NCBI GenBank assembly: GCA_018457135.1 | Contig: JAGGDU010000176.1 | Coordinates: 43,829-107,828 of the forward strand | Source: Trichodesmium erythraeum GBRTRLIN201 | Lineage (GTDB): Bacteria > Cyanobacteriota > Cyanobacteriia > Cyanobacteriales > Microcoleaceae | DNA length: 64,000 nt | Direction of reading: 5' to 3' | In this document: piece after piece, positions 28,543 through 38,999 of the stretch | How positions within the stretch are numbered: the first letter of the stretch is position 1 | How the letters are laid out: the number at the start of each line of letters is the position of its first letter | The notes under the pieces: model-generated | What the model saw: the letters and a program-made list of their open reading frames with translations, nothing else | What the model was told of the DNA's origin: nothing | Database searches by the model: none | Program-made: the position numbers and the translations under genes

Positions 28543-29240
28543 GGAGTATTTGTTGAGTCTAAGTATTCCTCATTATCTATATATGTTTCAATATTCTCCA
28601 ATATTCCTTTTAAATATTCGACTATTGTCTTTTTAATTTCTATCAGTTCATCAGCAGTTTTCGACTTTCCTACATCGCCAAAAGGTCTATTTCCATGAGC
28701 TAAATCATTTCTATTATTCTTAATTAGAAGTAGATATGAATTTTTATCATTAGTTCTTTTTTTGTCATCTGTTTGCGAATCAAATCCATATTTTTTAGCT
28801 GTTTCTCTAATCAATTTACTATCAATATTTCCAGTAAATAGTTCTTCTTTATTAAATCCAATGGAAACAATATCAAGAGATATGTCCTGAATTTTTTCTA
28901 AAATTTTATCAGGGTTTCTACCTTTCAGATTAACCAAAATAATTTTCTTTAATTCAGGTCTAATCTTATCAAAAGAAACATCTTTCTCTTGTAGTTCCTG
29001 AAAGATTGCTTCTATAGCATTTTTCATAGTAGATTCTATTAAATTGTAAAGTAATAAATAAGCACTTGCTTTTAGAGTATTTTCTAACTCAACGTCTATT
29101 TTGTTAGCTTTATTATTTCCTTGAATTTCTTTGATTAATTTTACTTTTCCTTGCTCTAAATCTTGCAAGAAAATAAAATATTTACTTACCTCTTCAGAAA
29201 GTTCATTAAAATCTTGAATTACAAATGATATTCTTCCCAT
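28539..29240 (-). CDS. MAE_28990/MAE_18760-like HEPN nuclease
   Basis: A 233-residue, mostly helical protein. The conserved HEPN element is NNRNDLAHG with the Rx4H pair Arg177 and His182, the usual RNase active site of HEPN toxins. The N-terminal FNELSEEVSKYF and LLYNLIESTMKNAI blocks fit the MAE_28990/MAE_18760 HEPN family, which is reported near DNA methylases and DUF262 proteins. Its ATG overlaps the DUF262 stop as TAATG, implying coupled translation. Its stop overlaps the methyltransferase stop. It is likely a nuclease effector, probably of RNA; its target and trigger are not visible. Confidence 0.85.
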   Translation of the reverse strand: MGRISFVIQDFNELSEEVSKYFIFLQDLEQGKVKLIKEIQGNNKANKIDVELENTLKASAYLLLYNLIESTMKNAIEAIFQELQEKDVSFDKIRPELKKIILVNLKGRNPDKILEKIQDISLDIVSIGFNKEELFTGNIDSKLIRETAKKYGFDSQTDDKKRTNDKNSYLLLIKNNRNDLAHGNRPFGDVGKSKTADELIEIKKTIVEYLKGILENIETYIDNEEYLDSTNTP

Positions 29241-30349
29241 TATTTACCTAATAGTTGATCTCTAACATATTCAATACGTCGAATAACTTTCACTCTAGAG
29301 TTACTACTATCAGAAGTAGTGTATTTTTTAAACTCTTGGGAATTTAGCCACTCGTCGGTTGATTTTGGTTTAAGATTTTTTTCTTCCCTTAAAGCAAGTG
29401 CAACACCTACAGAAATACTTTCAAACCTAATCCGGGGAACTGAGTTATAGTTTTTGCCTTTTTTAAACCCATCAGGGAAATACTTTTCCACAAAATCTAG
29501 CATTAACTTAAATTCCTTCTCCATTTTATTCTGGTAAAATTTATTATTCTTATTCTTCTCATCCTGTTCTTTTAAATAATCATTGAGGAATACATTTACT
29601 CTGTGTTCAAACTCCTGATATTTATTTAGATATGCGAAAAAACGCAATACAAATTCTTCAGGTTCTCGCCTCCGAATTAGAGCTTCAGAAAACGGACATA
29701 GCTCTAGAAATTTGGGATTCTTTGATAATTTATCAATCCAATTTAGAACAGGTCCGCGTTGTATTCCTCTACGTTTTTCCATGTCATTTAAAACAACACT
29801 ACCAGTATTAATTCTTTCAAACATATCTCGTCGTGCTTCCTCATCCGCTTTCTCTGTTAGTTGAATCATCCTAATGGTACTTCTATTGAAACGTCTTTGA
29901 CGAGGAAGTGGTAAATCAGTAAAAGTGAAATCATTCAGCTTATCTAATTTTTCTAATCCTCTTAAAGTCAGTTCATTATTAGAAAATTTAGATAGAGTTC
30001 GAATGCGTTGCGTACCATCTACTATTTCTAAGCGCCCTAAGTCATTTTCTTGGTCGTAAATATCTGCAACAAATATAGGAGGTACTGGTAATCCTAAAAG
30101 TACAGATTCAATAAACTTTGACTGCTCTTTTTCCTGCCAGGCTTCTTCTCTTTGATAATCAGGAATAAATAACTCGTTAGTATCATTTTCTCTTCCTTCC
30201 ATATATTTCTGAACAAGAACTTCTACTGGATATTCTGTTGTTCGATAATCAATAACTTTTTGCTTTTCCCTAATCTCAGCTTCAGCAGCTTCTTTTTGTT
30301 TGTTAGTTATTTGGGGTTTACTATTAGTAGATTTTCGCTTGACTGGCAT
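29240..30349 (-). CDS. DUF262 (ParB/GmrS-like) domain protein
   Basis: A 369-residue protein. Residues 60-130 form a DUF262 domain: IPDYQREEAW (62-71), SKFIESVLLGLPVPPIFV (77-94) and VDGTQRIRTL (110-119). The usual motif is DGQQR; here Gln is Thr. DUF262 occurs in GmrSD-type and related defence nucleases and may hydrolyse nucleotides or cut DNA. No DUF1607/HNH half (GmrD-like) is attached; the C-terminus is helical and charged. A Lys-rich tail opens the protein. It is the first gene of the pair with the HEPN protein and probably its partner or sensor. Confidence 0.85.
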   Translation of the reverse strand: MPVKRKSTNSKPQITNKQKEAAEAEIREKQKVIDYRTTEYPVEVLVQKYMEGRENDTNELFIPDYQREEAWQEKEQSKFIESVLLGLPVPPIFVADIYDQENDLGRLEIVDGTQRIRTLSKFSNNELTLRGLEKLDKLNDFTFTDLPLPRQRRFNRSTIRMIQLTEKADEEARRDMFERINTGSVVLNDMEKRRGIQRGPVLNWIDKLSKNPKFLELCPFSEALIRRREPEEFVLRFFAYLNKYQEFEHRVNVFLNDYLKEQDEKNKNNKFYQNKMEKEFKLMLDFVEKYFPDGFKKGKNYNSVPRIRFESISVGVALALREEKNLKPKSTDEWLNSQEFKKYTTSDSSNSRVKVIRRIEYVRDQLLGK

Positions 30350-32262
30350 ATTTTTTTTAGTTAGGTTGTTGAATATTTAAAAAAATTATAGCTTGAAATA
30401 CCTTTGATAAACCAAATATTTAAAATATAGCAATCCTGAATCAGTTTTCAGACTTGATCCTAGGGACTTTTGTCTCCAAACTAAGGGCAAAAATAGCATT
30501 TATACAACCAAAGCCCTATAGTTTTTTCACAAATAATTTCATACTGTTATAGTGAGAGATTATTTTGATTTTTAATTAAAATCCCCAAAAATTAGCTAAT
30601 ATATTAATAATTTATAAATTCCTAAATAACCAAAATAAATAATAAATTTTTAACCATTTATCCGAGATATTAATTTTAGGTTAAGTATATTTAAAAGTTT
30701 TAAATATAGCACTACGGAAATACCCTAGGGCATTTCTCTGTGGTCTATTTTCTATTCCCTATTCCCTTACAAACCAAACTCCTCAGTACTAAGCAAAAAA
30801 TCTAGTACTTAAGCATTTTATATTAAACCTAAGAAACTTGAAATTATCACTGTTTAACTATCTCTTAGAAGATATCTATAAATAAAACTATAGTAATTGT
30901 AATTAAGTTAGAGATCAAGCTAAATATATAATATTGAGCAGTTAAGGATTTCCTCTTAAGGAATTAATTAAAATATTTAAAGTTAGTATAAAAACTGTTT
31001 AAATTTGCTAAATTGATGGACATAACAAAGAATATTAGGACTATATAATCAAAGAATAAAAGGCAGAAAAAATTAAACTTATGAAAAAAAAACAAGTTAA
31101 AATCTGGATAAAATTGGAGCCTAAAATACTTAATATAACTAAAAATAAAAATTCAAAATATATAAAATAAAGTAAGTATTCAAGTATCAGCTATTAGCTA
31201 TCAGCTAGAAAGAGGAATTAGGTTCCAATTATTATTGGAAGCCAGACAGGAAAAAGATGATCAGCTAAACTTAGTAATTTATTAATTTTATGCATCATAC
31301 TTAGGAAATAAATATGCGCAAATAGACAACAAAAAAATAAAAAAAATTATAAATGAGGTAATAAAGGATGAAAATAAGAAGAATTAAATTTATAATTAAT
31401 GGGAGTAATAGGTAAAAAAATAGACTATAATCACTAAAAAATAAATAATAAAAAAGTAATTACTTGAATATTTTATATAAAAATTGATTTTATTTAAAGC
31501 ATTACTTGTTTTATAGATAGCCATTCAAAAAAACAACAATAACTTGTCAGCTTTTTAAGCATAAATAAACAAATAAATAGTAGAAGATTAATAAATTCAA
31601 AAAGAAGAATTAATTTATAGAATAGCAAAGGTAAATATTAATATTTAAATATTGATTAATTTTGATAATAATCTATTTTTTATTTTTATTAAAAAACTAT
31701 ATTTTTTATTTTTAAAGTGTAAATTAGTACTAGGAATGTTTTACTGAATAAATTAGATAAATAGAATTTATAAAACTATAAATATTTTGGTTGTCGACAT
31801 ACTCAACAAAATCAAATATAATAGAAATAGGAAATTTATTAAATATCAATCAATTGAAGTAGGAGATGCCTGAATACTGAAAAATATGACTTCAAAAGCT
31901 AAAAAAAAGTGCTTGATCACACATCGAACAGAATATGTAATTAATTTTGCTTATGCACTTAATATATGCAATAGTCTATATTGCTTGCTGTTCATACTTT
32001 CTCTTTCATATTGAGTGACAAAAAAATCTCTAAGAGAGTCTCTTAAAAATATTTTTTTTTAGAGAATGTTTCGTAGAAAAGTTATATTAATATACCTAGA
32101 TAGCTTTTATTTTTAGGTATTATTATCGTAGATAAAATAGGTGAAAAAGGGATAGAGTATATTGATAGAAATAAATCCTTTATAGGCCTACTTTAAAGTC
32201 AGGCCAATTATTAGTTAAGGTAATTAATATTCAGTTAAATTAATTTAATCCAGGTTCTTAGA
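30350..32262. other. Gene desert, about 1.9 kb
   Basis: Extremely AT-rich DNA with no open frame that I can support. It begins behind the DUF262 start and must hold the promoter for the DUF262-HEPN pair in its left part. Faint protein-like patches on the plus strand (for example around 31210-31300 and 31790-31850) are too degraded to name. Confidence 0.45.
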
Positions 32263-32556
32263 ATGATTATTTTATTATTAAAAAAACTATGTTTTGTGAC
32301 GTTTATCCTTTTATCTTTAACTATATTTTTTGAGTATCCTTCTTCATCAAAAAACTATACTAAAAATCAGAAAAAATCAGCTAATGAAAATCAGATATTT
32401 ACACTTAACAAAACTCCGTCTGTCAAAAAAAATATAAATCAACATTCAAACACATACACGAAAAATGGAATAGTAGTATTTAAAGATGGCTGTATCATCA
32501 AAAGCTTGAGATTAAGAAATGGTATGAACCTCAAAATCAAACAAAACTGTAGTTAA
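32263..32556 (+). CDS. Possible small secreted protein
   Basis: A 97-codon frame from ATG 32263. Residues 3-25 form a hydrophobic signal-like segment, followed by a Lys/Asn/Ser-rich stretch and a C-terminal part with VVFKDGCIIKSLRLRNG and two Cys. There is no good ribosome binding site, and it sits alone in a gene desert. I recognise no family. It could be a real small exported protein or chance. Confidence 0.3.
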   Translation: MIILLLKKLCFVTFILLSLTIFFEYPSSSKNYTKNQKKSANENQIFTLNKTPSVKKNINQHSNTYTKNGIVVFKDGCIIKSLRLRNGMNLKIKQNCS

Positions 32557-33489
32557 GTCAGTCTTAATAAATATATAACTCGTATATATCAGAGGTTTAA
32601 TACCATTTCTTACCATATATATACTAATCTCATATTGGTCGCAAAAGATATAATAGTAAGAAGAACATATCTAGAAAAAATACAAAAAATAAATATTATA
32701 GATGAAGTAGATAATTTTACAAGTCAAACATCGATAGCAAAAAAAATTAAAAGAGTCTTGGCAGTAAAAATTATTTTGTATATAAATCCTTATATAAAGT
32801 CAAATAAATATTAAATATTTATAACAGTTTCTAGCGTAAAATTGAAACCCCTAGCACTTTTTATAGGGATAGAAAGTTTAAGAATTTAGCTATCAAGAAT
32901 AAACATATCACATTAATGCCAGTATAAAAAGATAAAACGATTTATGGGTATTGAGCACAAGTAAATATTTTACACTTGAGACTGAAAAAAACTATTTACA
33001 TAAATGATACACCTAATATAGTTTGTGATATTTTACAAAGTTATTATAACGACTCTGAAAAATGCGGTTAGAAGTTGAAAAAACTCCCAAAAAGAACGCC
33101 AATAAAAATAATTAATTAGTGAAAGCAAAAAAAATTAGACAGGATAAATTGACAAAATAGCAACCAGAAATATAACCCAGAAAGCCTACATTGTTTATGA
33201 CCTTTGAATGTTATCTAATATAGGGAAACCTTTGAGGTTATGATTGGGGAGCAACAGATAGAAGAATAGAAATTCTACTTCACTAATAAAAAAAAGCCTT
33301 ACTTATTCTGGTGGCTTAGAATATCAAGCCCAAGAATTTATTGATATTTAAAAGAAGTGGAAATACTGAAAATACCATGAAAAATATTGAAATATTTACA
33401 GCATCCAAGGCAGAGAAAAAGATGAGCAATATTTCGGGATAGAGCCAATGATCATAATTTGACAGAATTTCGATAAGATTTAATAACAA
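32557..33489. other. Gene desert, continued
   Basis: AT-rich DNA without a supportable gene. The right part probably contains more of the transposase whose end is seen at 33490-33655, but stops are too dense to trace it. The minus-strand frame at 33316-33603 is a shadow of that relic. Confidence 0.4.
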
Positions 33490-33655
33490 AAAAATAGCTG
33501 AAAAATCCAAAGTAGAATGGTAGATAAATTGTACAAAATTTGCTCCTAATGCCTCAGAGCAAAACCTCGTTGAAGATACTTGGTAACCAGCCCAAAATTG
33601 CATAAGACAACTTGATTATCCTTGCAGTTCTTTTAGAATAGTTAAGTTATTTTAA
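33490..33655 (+). pseudogene. IS630-like transposase C-terminal relic
   Basis: The plus strand reads FAPNASEQNLVEDTW, stop, PAQNCIRQLDYPCSSFRIVK and a final stop at 33653. PNA-x-E-Q-N-x-V-E-D-x-W is the last catalytic block of a common cyanobacterial IS630 group. Two in-frame stops (about 33521 and 33586) show that it is dead. Confidence 0.6.
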
Positions 33656-33855
33656 GTTCTTTGTGCTCTTGTCAAATATTCAACTTTCCCCAACTTTTTC
33701 AGTATGGAATTTTGCCACAACAAATAGGCAGAATAATATATTTTGATAATTATATAATTACTTCAACATTCAATCTCCCCATCTCCTCCAACTATAATCA
33801 AAAGTATTCAACCAGATTTGATATGATAACTAATAACTAATAACTAATAACTGAA

Positions 33856-35145
33856 ATGACACAAACACCGCCACCTCCTCCCCCTACATCACGATCAGGA
33901 AGCCGTGATCTAACATATCGTCCCCCAGCTCCACCACCTCCAAGAGTAAAAAAACAATCAGCAGTTTCTCTAAAACCTTCCAATTCTTCACCAGCATCAC
34001 CTCCAAGTTCTAGGGAAATCATTCCTCAAAAGGAAACTGTACCAAAGCAACGAGCAACTCCTCTAAGTCCAGAACTTGCACCTGGACAAGTAAGATTGAC
34101 AGAAATTGTCCGGCGGGCTGAAAAAGAGGGAATTTCAGATATTCACTTGGGTGTAAATGAAATACCAAGATTTCGCAAGCGTGGTGACCTCATACCAATT
34201 GAGTATCCAGAGACTGACTTAGGCACTTTTATGAGTTGGCTGCGAGAAATTCTCAAAGATGAAGAAATTCGCGTCTTTCAGGAAAATTTAGACTTTGACG
34301 GTGCCGCTGACCTAGGTTTTGTCCGAATACGGATTAGCTTGTTTGATTCTCTTGCCGGCCCGGCCATGGTCTTAAGACTTATTGGTGCAACAATTCTCAA
34401 GATGGATCAACTCAGGCTGCCAGAAGTTTTTAAGAAAGTTTGCCACTACCATAAAGGATTACTTTTGGTAACAGGACCAACAGGTTCTGGTAAATCTACT
34501 ACCATGGCAGCCATGATTGATTATATGAATGATACTTTTCCTTATCACATCATAACTGTTGAAGACCCTGTAGAATTTGTCCACGAAAGTCGGAAATCTT
34601 TGATCAAGCACCGAGAAGTAGGTAGACATACTCTGAAATTCTTCAATGCCCTTAAAGGTGCTCTTCGTCAAGATCCTGACCTGATGCTAGTTGGAGAAAT
34701 TCGGGATAAGGAAACCGTAGGAATAGCCATTAAGGCAGCATCTACAGGACACTTGGTGATGGGAACTTTGCACACTAACAGTGCAGTTAAAACTATAACT
34801 CGTATTCTGGATATGTTTTCTGCTGAAGAACAACCAGCAATTAAATTAGCTCTTTCAGAAATTCTGGTAGCGATTATTGCTCAGTTGTTGTGTAAAACTA
34901 CTGATGGTAAACGAGCAGCTTTCCATGACATTTTGATTAATACTGATGTAGTGAAAGAGTATATTCTCAAAGACCAGTATGAAGACATTCAGCAGATCAT
35001 GCTTAAAGATACTTATGAAGGCATGACTACTATGAACAGGTCTTTGTATGATCTTTATCGAGATGGTAGAATCACTGAAGAGATAGCAATAAATCAGTCA
35101 CCTTCCCCAAACGAAATGTCTCAAATGCTACGCGGCAGAATTTAA
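33856..35145 (+). CDS. PilT-like type IV pilus retraction ATPase
   Basis: A 429-residue secretion-type ATPase. Residues 1-75 are a Pro/Ser-rich extension; the PilT N-terminal domain follows (ISDIHLGV), then Walker A GPTGSGKST (207-215), the Asp box ITVEDPVEF, Walker B LMLVGEIRD and the His box TGHLVMGTLHTN. PilT hexamers hydrolyse ATP to depolymerise pili during twitching. The C-terminal NRSLYDLYRDGRI corresponds to the AIRNLIRE-type retraction motif but is diverged. The pilB and pilC genes are not adjacent, so this is probably an additional PilT paralogue. The start is ATG at 33856, preceded by tandem taactaataactaa. Confidence 0.9.
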   Translation: MTQTPPPPPPTSRSGSRDLTYRPPAPPPPRVKKQSAVSLKPSNSSPASPPSSREIIPQKETVPKQRATPLSPELAPGQVRLTEIVRRAEKEGISDIHLGVNEIPRFRKRGDLIPIEYPETDLGTFMSWLREILKDEEIRVFQENLDFDGAADLGFVRIRISLFDSLAGPAMVLRLIGATILKMDQLRLPEVFKKVCHYHKGLLLVTGPTGSGKSTTMAAMIDYMNDTFPYHIITVEDPVEFVHESRKSLIKHREVGRHTLKFFNALKGALRQDPDLMLVGEIRDKETVGIAIKAASTGHLVMGTLHTNSAVKTITRILDMFSAEEQPAIKLALSEILVAIIAQLLCKTTDGKRAAFHDILINTDVVKEYILKDQYEDIQQIMLKDTYEGMTTMNRSLYDLYRDGRITEEIAINQSPSPNEMSQMLRGRI

Positions 35146-35914
35146 AATGTTCAGGAGTTACGGAAAAATACTACATATAATACATGATAAATAAGAGTTA
35201 TCTTTACTATAGTTTTGCGCGAACCATTGACTACTCATTAAAAAATATTCAGTTCTTATACTTAAATAAGTTTGATTCGTAGGGGCTTGCCAACCCAAGA
35301 ATTCCCTTCTGTCAATTCCTGATACTGGCACTGTTTTCGTTTTTTTGGACCAATGACCAAAACTCATCACTTCTGATTTTTGAGGTATTGATATTTTGGA
35401 CATGAGCATTATGAATCACTTGTCCTTTTTCAGAGGCGGCTCTCACCAAACTAACTACCGTATTATAGGCCAAATTCACTGTTCGACTAATCCCTCTTCA
35501 ACTACTGCCCTCAACGTGAGCCTATAGAACCATGGGCATTTGTTCAGGTTGAATTGTTACGATAGTAGAGAGTGTCAAAAGTATCGGTGAAAGTTTGTAG
35601 GCATTCATGACAATAATATCGTTGACAACATTACTGGCCATGTTTATGAGATTTCTGATGGCCACATAGAGGAAATTCTATGATAATAGAAAGTATTTAA
35701 GGACAACTATTATATTACCATTCCCACACTTTCTTGATGCACTACCAAAAATCCCACGATTGGCCTGCGAGGCTTTAAACCCAATTGTTTGGTAAGTTCT
35801 AACAACAGCTAAATCTTTGCTAAGATATAGCTAAGTTAACTAAAGCAGATGTCTTAACTCGGCTAGCTTAACCGAAATACCCCAAAGTTTGCAGTTGATT
35901 TTACATTTATTTTC
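35146..35914. other. Spacer after pilT-like gene
   Basis: About 770 bp. A minus-strand frame at 35158-35409 has no recognisable domain and weak composition; I leave it out. No terminator hairpin or RNA gene was found. Confidence 0.35.
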
Positions 35915-36679
35915 TTGAAGCTGACTCCTTTAAAATTTCCCCAGTTATTCAAAGGTATTGCCTTGTTTACACCAGGGGGAGATCTAATTTATTGTATAGA
36001 CCCAAGCAAAAAAAAACGATGGCATCTACACCTATGTCTAGAGCTACAAGCAGTATTGGGACTAACTGAACCACCCCATTTCTTAATACCTGGATACACT
36101 GCAACTATTGATAAATGGCTAAACCCTCACACTCAAGAAGTCCAAGTTTTTGCCGAAGCTTATATGCCAGTCTTAAGATATCAGGCATTACTTAATGCAA
36201 TTTTTTATACTGGTGAGATGATTTGGCAATGTGCTCCATGGTCAGAGGAATTTTGTAATCCAATAGTAGTTTCTTCTTATTATGACAAGTTTCCTCAACT
36301 CTGGGAAAATCATAACTTTGTTATATGTCTTGAACGACAAGATATTAATCTCAATTCTACTTCACAGGTAGTCTCAACGTCTACTATTGATTCACAATCA
36401 AAGTTTCAAGGTTATGTTCTCCACTTATTTGTATCTGGTAAAAGTTTTGCTACTGAACAGACTCTTCAAAGTCTTCACCAAATATTAGAGGAATATCTTT
36501 CTCTTCCTTATACTTTAAAAGTAATAGATGTCCTTCAACATCCTGAACAAGCTGAAGTAGAACTAATTACTGCAACTCCTACTTTGATAAGAGTTTGGCC
36601 TCTTCCCGTCCGTAGAATTGTTGGGGAATTTGATAATGTAGAAATAATTCTCAGGTTGTTTGAAAGTACTAATACCTGA
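35915..36679 (+). CDS. Protein with C-terminal KaiB-like domain
   Basis: A 254-residue protein. Residues about 165-254 match the KaiB thioredoxin-like domain: YVLHLFVSGKS, LPYTLKVIDVLQHPEQAE, ITATPTLIRVWPLPVRRIVG. The first 130 residues (FKGIALFTPGGDLIYCIDP, LGLTEPPHFLIPGYTATIDKWL) form a separate cyanobacterial domain I cannot name. KaiB domains bind KaiC or occur in SasA, so a role linked to the circadian clock or another KaiC-family protein is possible but unproven. The open frame has only a TTG start at 35915 with no clear Shine-Dalgarno. kaiA and kaiC are not in the window. Confidence 0.8.
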   Translation: MKLTPLKFPQLFKGIALFTPGGDLIYCIDPSKKKRWHLHLCLELQAVLGLTEPPHFLIPGYTATIDKWLNPHTQEVQVFAEAYMPVLRYQALLNAIFYTGEMIWQCAPWSEEFCNPIVVSSYYDKFPQLWENHNFVICLERQDINLNSTSQVVSTSTIDSQSKFQGYVLHLFVSGKSFATEQTLQSLHQILEEYLSLPYTLKVIDVLQHPEQAEVELITATPTLIRVWPLPVRRIVGEFDNVEIILRLFESTNT

Positions 36680-37564
36680 TTCTAGATTTTATATTTTTTG
36701 CCATCTTAAATATTAGGTTAGTTTTTTTAGTACTGTAACCATATATAAACATCCTCTAGGTTTTAGCTATTCTCAAAAAAATATTATTCTCATAAAATAT
36801 CCAGATTTAATCAATGGGAACCCATGAGATATATCACAAGTTACTCAAAAAGATATTACCAATTCAATTGTTTGAACCATTTTTTGACAGCTAACTCATA
36901 AGTTATAGAACCCAAAAGATTTAGGAGATTACACTCAAAAACTTTAGACATCAGTTAACTATTTATTTTACGAATAAAAAACCAATTCTCTAGAAGAAAA
37001 CTGGATTTTTATAAACCTATTTTTGTAACTTAAATATAATTGAATTTTGTTATATCTTCAACTGAAATAAAAATATTTTCCATTTCAATTTATTGAATAA
37101 TATCTGATGCCGAATTATAAATTTTTAATGGTATAAATTTGAAAAAAAATACAGATTTATCTTGACTAATTTCTTGTAATTATATGGATTAAAAAAGATA
37201 ATCATGTTCAATTTATTCATGAATACTTAATGCAAAATCATAACTTTTTTGCAAAGTAAAATCCACCAAAAAATCAGACTTTTTTATAGATAATTTATTA
37301 TGATTATATCGTTGTTTATTATTATTGATAATTGGCGCTGGTATTAATATAGTAATCTTCTCTTGAATCAGTAAATTATTCTAAATTTGAAGTTAGGTTA
37401 GAAGTTTATTGCAGAGGCATTTATTCTACTAACCCTAGCTTTACTAATTCCTATACTATTTATAGTAGATAAAGAGGCTCATTTTTATGAGTTTATTCTT
37501 TTATATCAATTCTTTTTTGTAATATTTAAAGTTGCTAAAACAGTTTGTTTTTCCAGTTTGTTAG
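36680..37564. other. Spacer, nothing recognised
   Basis: AT-rich DNA between the KaiB-like gene and the remnant 3' end of the lipoprotein gene. No supported feature. Confidence 0.35.
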
Positions 37565-37691
37565 TAACTTGATTTATATCTTTAAACATACCTTATACAT
37601 AATCTATTAATTTACCTATTTTTTCTTTCGATGTGTTTGGTTTGTCAGATTCAAGAGCTTGAGTCTGTGAGTTTGCTTCTTCAACTTCTAA

Positions 37692-38999
37692 CTACTCATC
37701 AGTAGTATTTTTTTCTGTTTCTAGTTCAAAAAAAGTTTCTTCTAATTCTAATTCCTCAGTTTTAGGCTCAATTGTAAGAACTTCTTCTAATTCTGGTTCA
37801 ACAAAAATTTCTTCTACATCTAATTCCTCAGTAGTAGGTTCCATGTTGGGAATTTCCTCTAATTCTTCATTAGTAGGAACTTCTTCTAATTCTGGTTCAA
37901 CAGAAACTTCTTCTACTTCTACTTCCTGGTCAATAGGAGTTTCTGTTTTTAATTCAAAAGTGTCTTCTACTTCTAATTTCTCATCGCTAGATATTTCTTC
38001 TGTTTCTGAAGTTATTTCTAGTTGTGGTTCCTTATAAATGTATTCCTGATCAACTATACTAAGCGCTTCCTTAAGTGAAATTTCTCCTCGAATTATTTTG
38101 CTTAGAGTATCTTCCCCATCTGGTTTGTAGGTAATCAAATGAGCAGTATTGTTATAAACATTATTAATTGGATTACCTAATTTATCAATATATTCTAACT
38201 TAACCCAATTTTTTCCTGGATAGAACCCTTGTAAATATATTGTTTGCCACTGATCAGTTATGAAACTAGTCCCATTAACAGTAACACGAAGATGCCCATC
38301 AGTTATTTCATCTTGAGGATATTCTCCCCCTATTGAGGGCAATTGTATATTAGTAAGGTAGTAGTCAAGCATGATAGGTTCAGCACCATAGGTACCTACC
38401 GGACTATTGTAAGTTAACAAAGGTAGGTCTGGAGCGGGATTATTATTTGCAGTTTTCGTAAAGATGTGAAATGTAGTTTGAGCGTAAGCACCTTCATTCT
38501 TAAAACTTTCATCCCAGGGACTACAGGCAAAAACTCTGAGGGTATGGGTTCCTGCTTCTAAGTCTGATAGTACAATGGATTCATTAAGATTATAGATTTT
38601 TGTGTAATGTTTGTTATCTAAGATAATTTCTATATAAGGTCCTATGCCTAGGTCTGATTTGAATATAGGTAAGTCTTGGACTTGGAGTTGCACAGTAATA
38701 TAGTTGTCTTCAAATATTTGCTCCGGCTGCGGACTTTGTATTGCTAATTGGGGTTTGTATCTGTTGATCCCTTGGCGCAGTTGTTGAATTATCTCCGGTG
38801 GGGAAACTTCAGATATTTTAGAGGTGGTAGAGGTGGTTACAGATTTTTGAGAATGAACTTGAGATGATTCATATAAGTCATCGCTACAACTGACTAAGCC
38901 TGATATTATCACTACTGTAATTAGGAATGTGATAATTTTTCTGAGATATTTGAAATGCAAATTTATGGCAAACACTGATGATACTCCTAGAATTTTCAA
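37692..38999 (-). CDS. Conserved cyanobacterial lipoprotein with Glu-rich repeat tail
   Basis: A 435-residue protein with an N-terminal hydrophobic segment ending in a lipobox-like LVSC (Cys38). The conserved part (about 70-325) has QLAIQSPQPEQIF, GPYIEIILDNKHY, GTHTLRVFACSPWDESFKNE and GYGAEPIMLDYYLTN-like blocks known from cyanobacterial hypothetical proteins of unknown function. Residues about 330-435 are an acidic low-complexity tail with two copies of VEPELEEV and repeated EELEEI/EELDVEE units. After the TAG the same frame stays coding-like for 32 more codons, so the stop may have truncated a longer tail. The start is ATG at 38999. Confidence 0.75.
   Translation of the reverse strand: MKILGVSSVFAINLHFKYLRKIITFLITVVIISGLVSCSDDLYESSQVHSQKSVTTSTTSKISEVSPPEIIQQLRQGINRYKPQLAIQSPQPEQIFEDNYITVQLQVQDLPIFKSDLGIGPYIEIILDNKHYTKIYNLNESIVLSDLEAGTHTLRVFACSPWDESFKNEGAYAQTTFHIFTKTANNNPAPDLPLLTYNSPVGTYGAEPIMLDYYLTNIQLPSIGGEYPQDEITDGHLRVTVNGTSFITDQWQTIYLQGFYPGKNWVKLEYIDKLGNPINNVYNNTAHLITYKPDGEDTLSKIIRGEISLKEALSIVDQEYIYKEPQLEITSETEEISSDEKLEVEDTFELKTETPIDQEVEVEEVSVEPELEEVPTNEELEEIPNMEPTTEELDVEEIFVEPELEEVLTIEPKTEELELEETFFELETEKNTTDE
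37740..37960. repeat. Minisatellite-like region encoding the acidic tail
   Basis: Imperfect repeats of ttcttctaattctggttcaa and related units occur inside the lipoprotein gene. They encode the VEPELEEV and Glu-rich units on the minus strand and would be prone to length change. Confidence 0.6.

Noticed and set aside
33316..33603. 95-codon minus-strand hydrophobic frame
   Set aside because: It lies opposite a readable IS630 transposase tail on the plus strand, which explains it.
35158..35409. 83-codon minus-strand frame after pilT
   Set aside because: No family resemblance, no ribosome binding site, and surrounding sequence is decayed.
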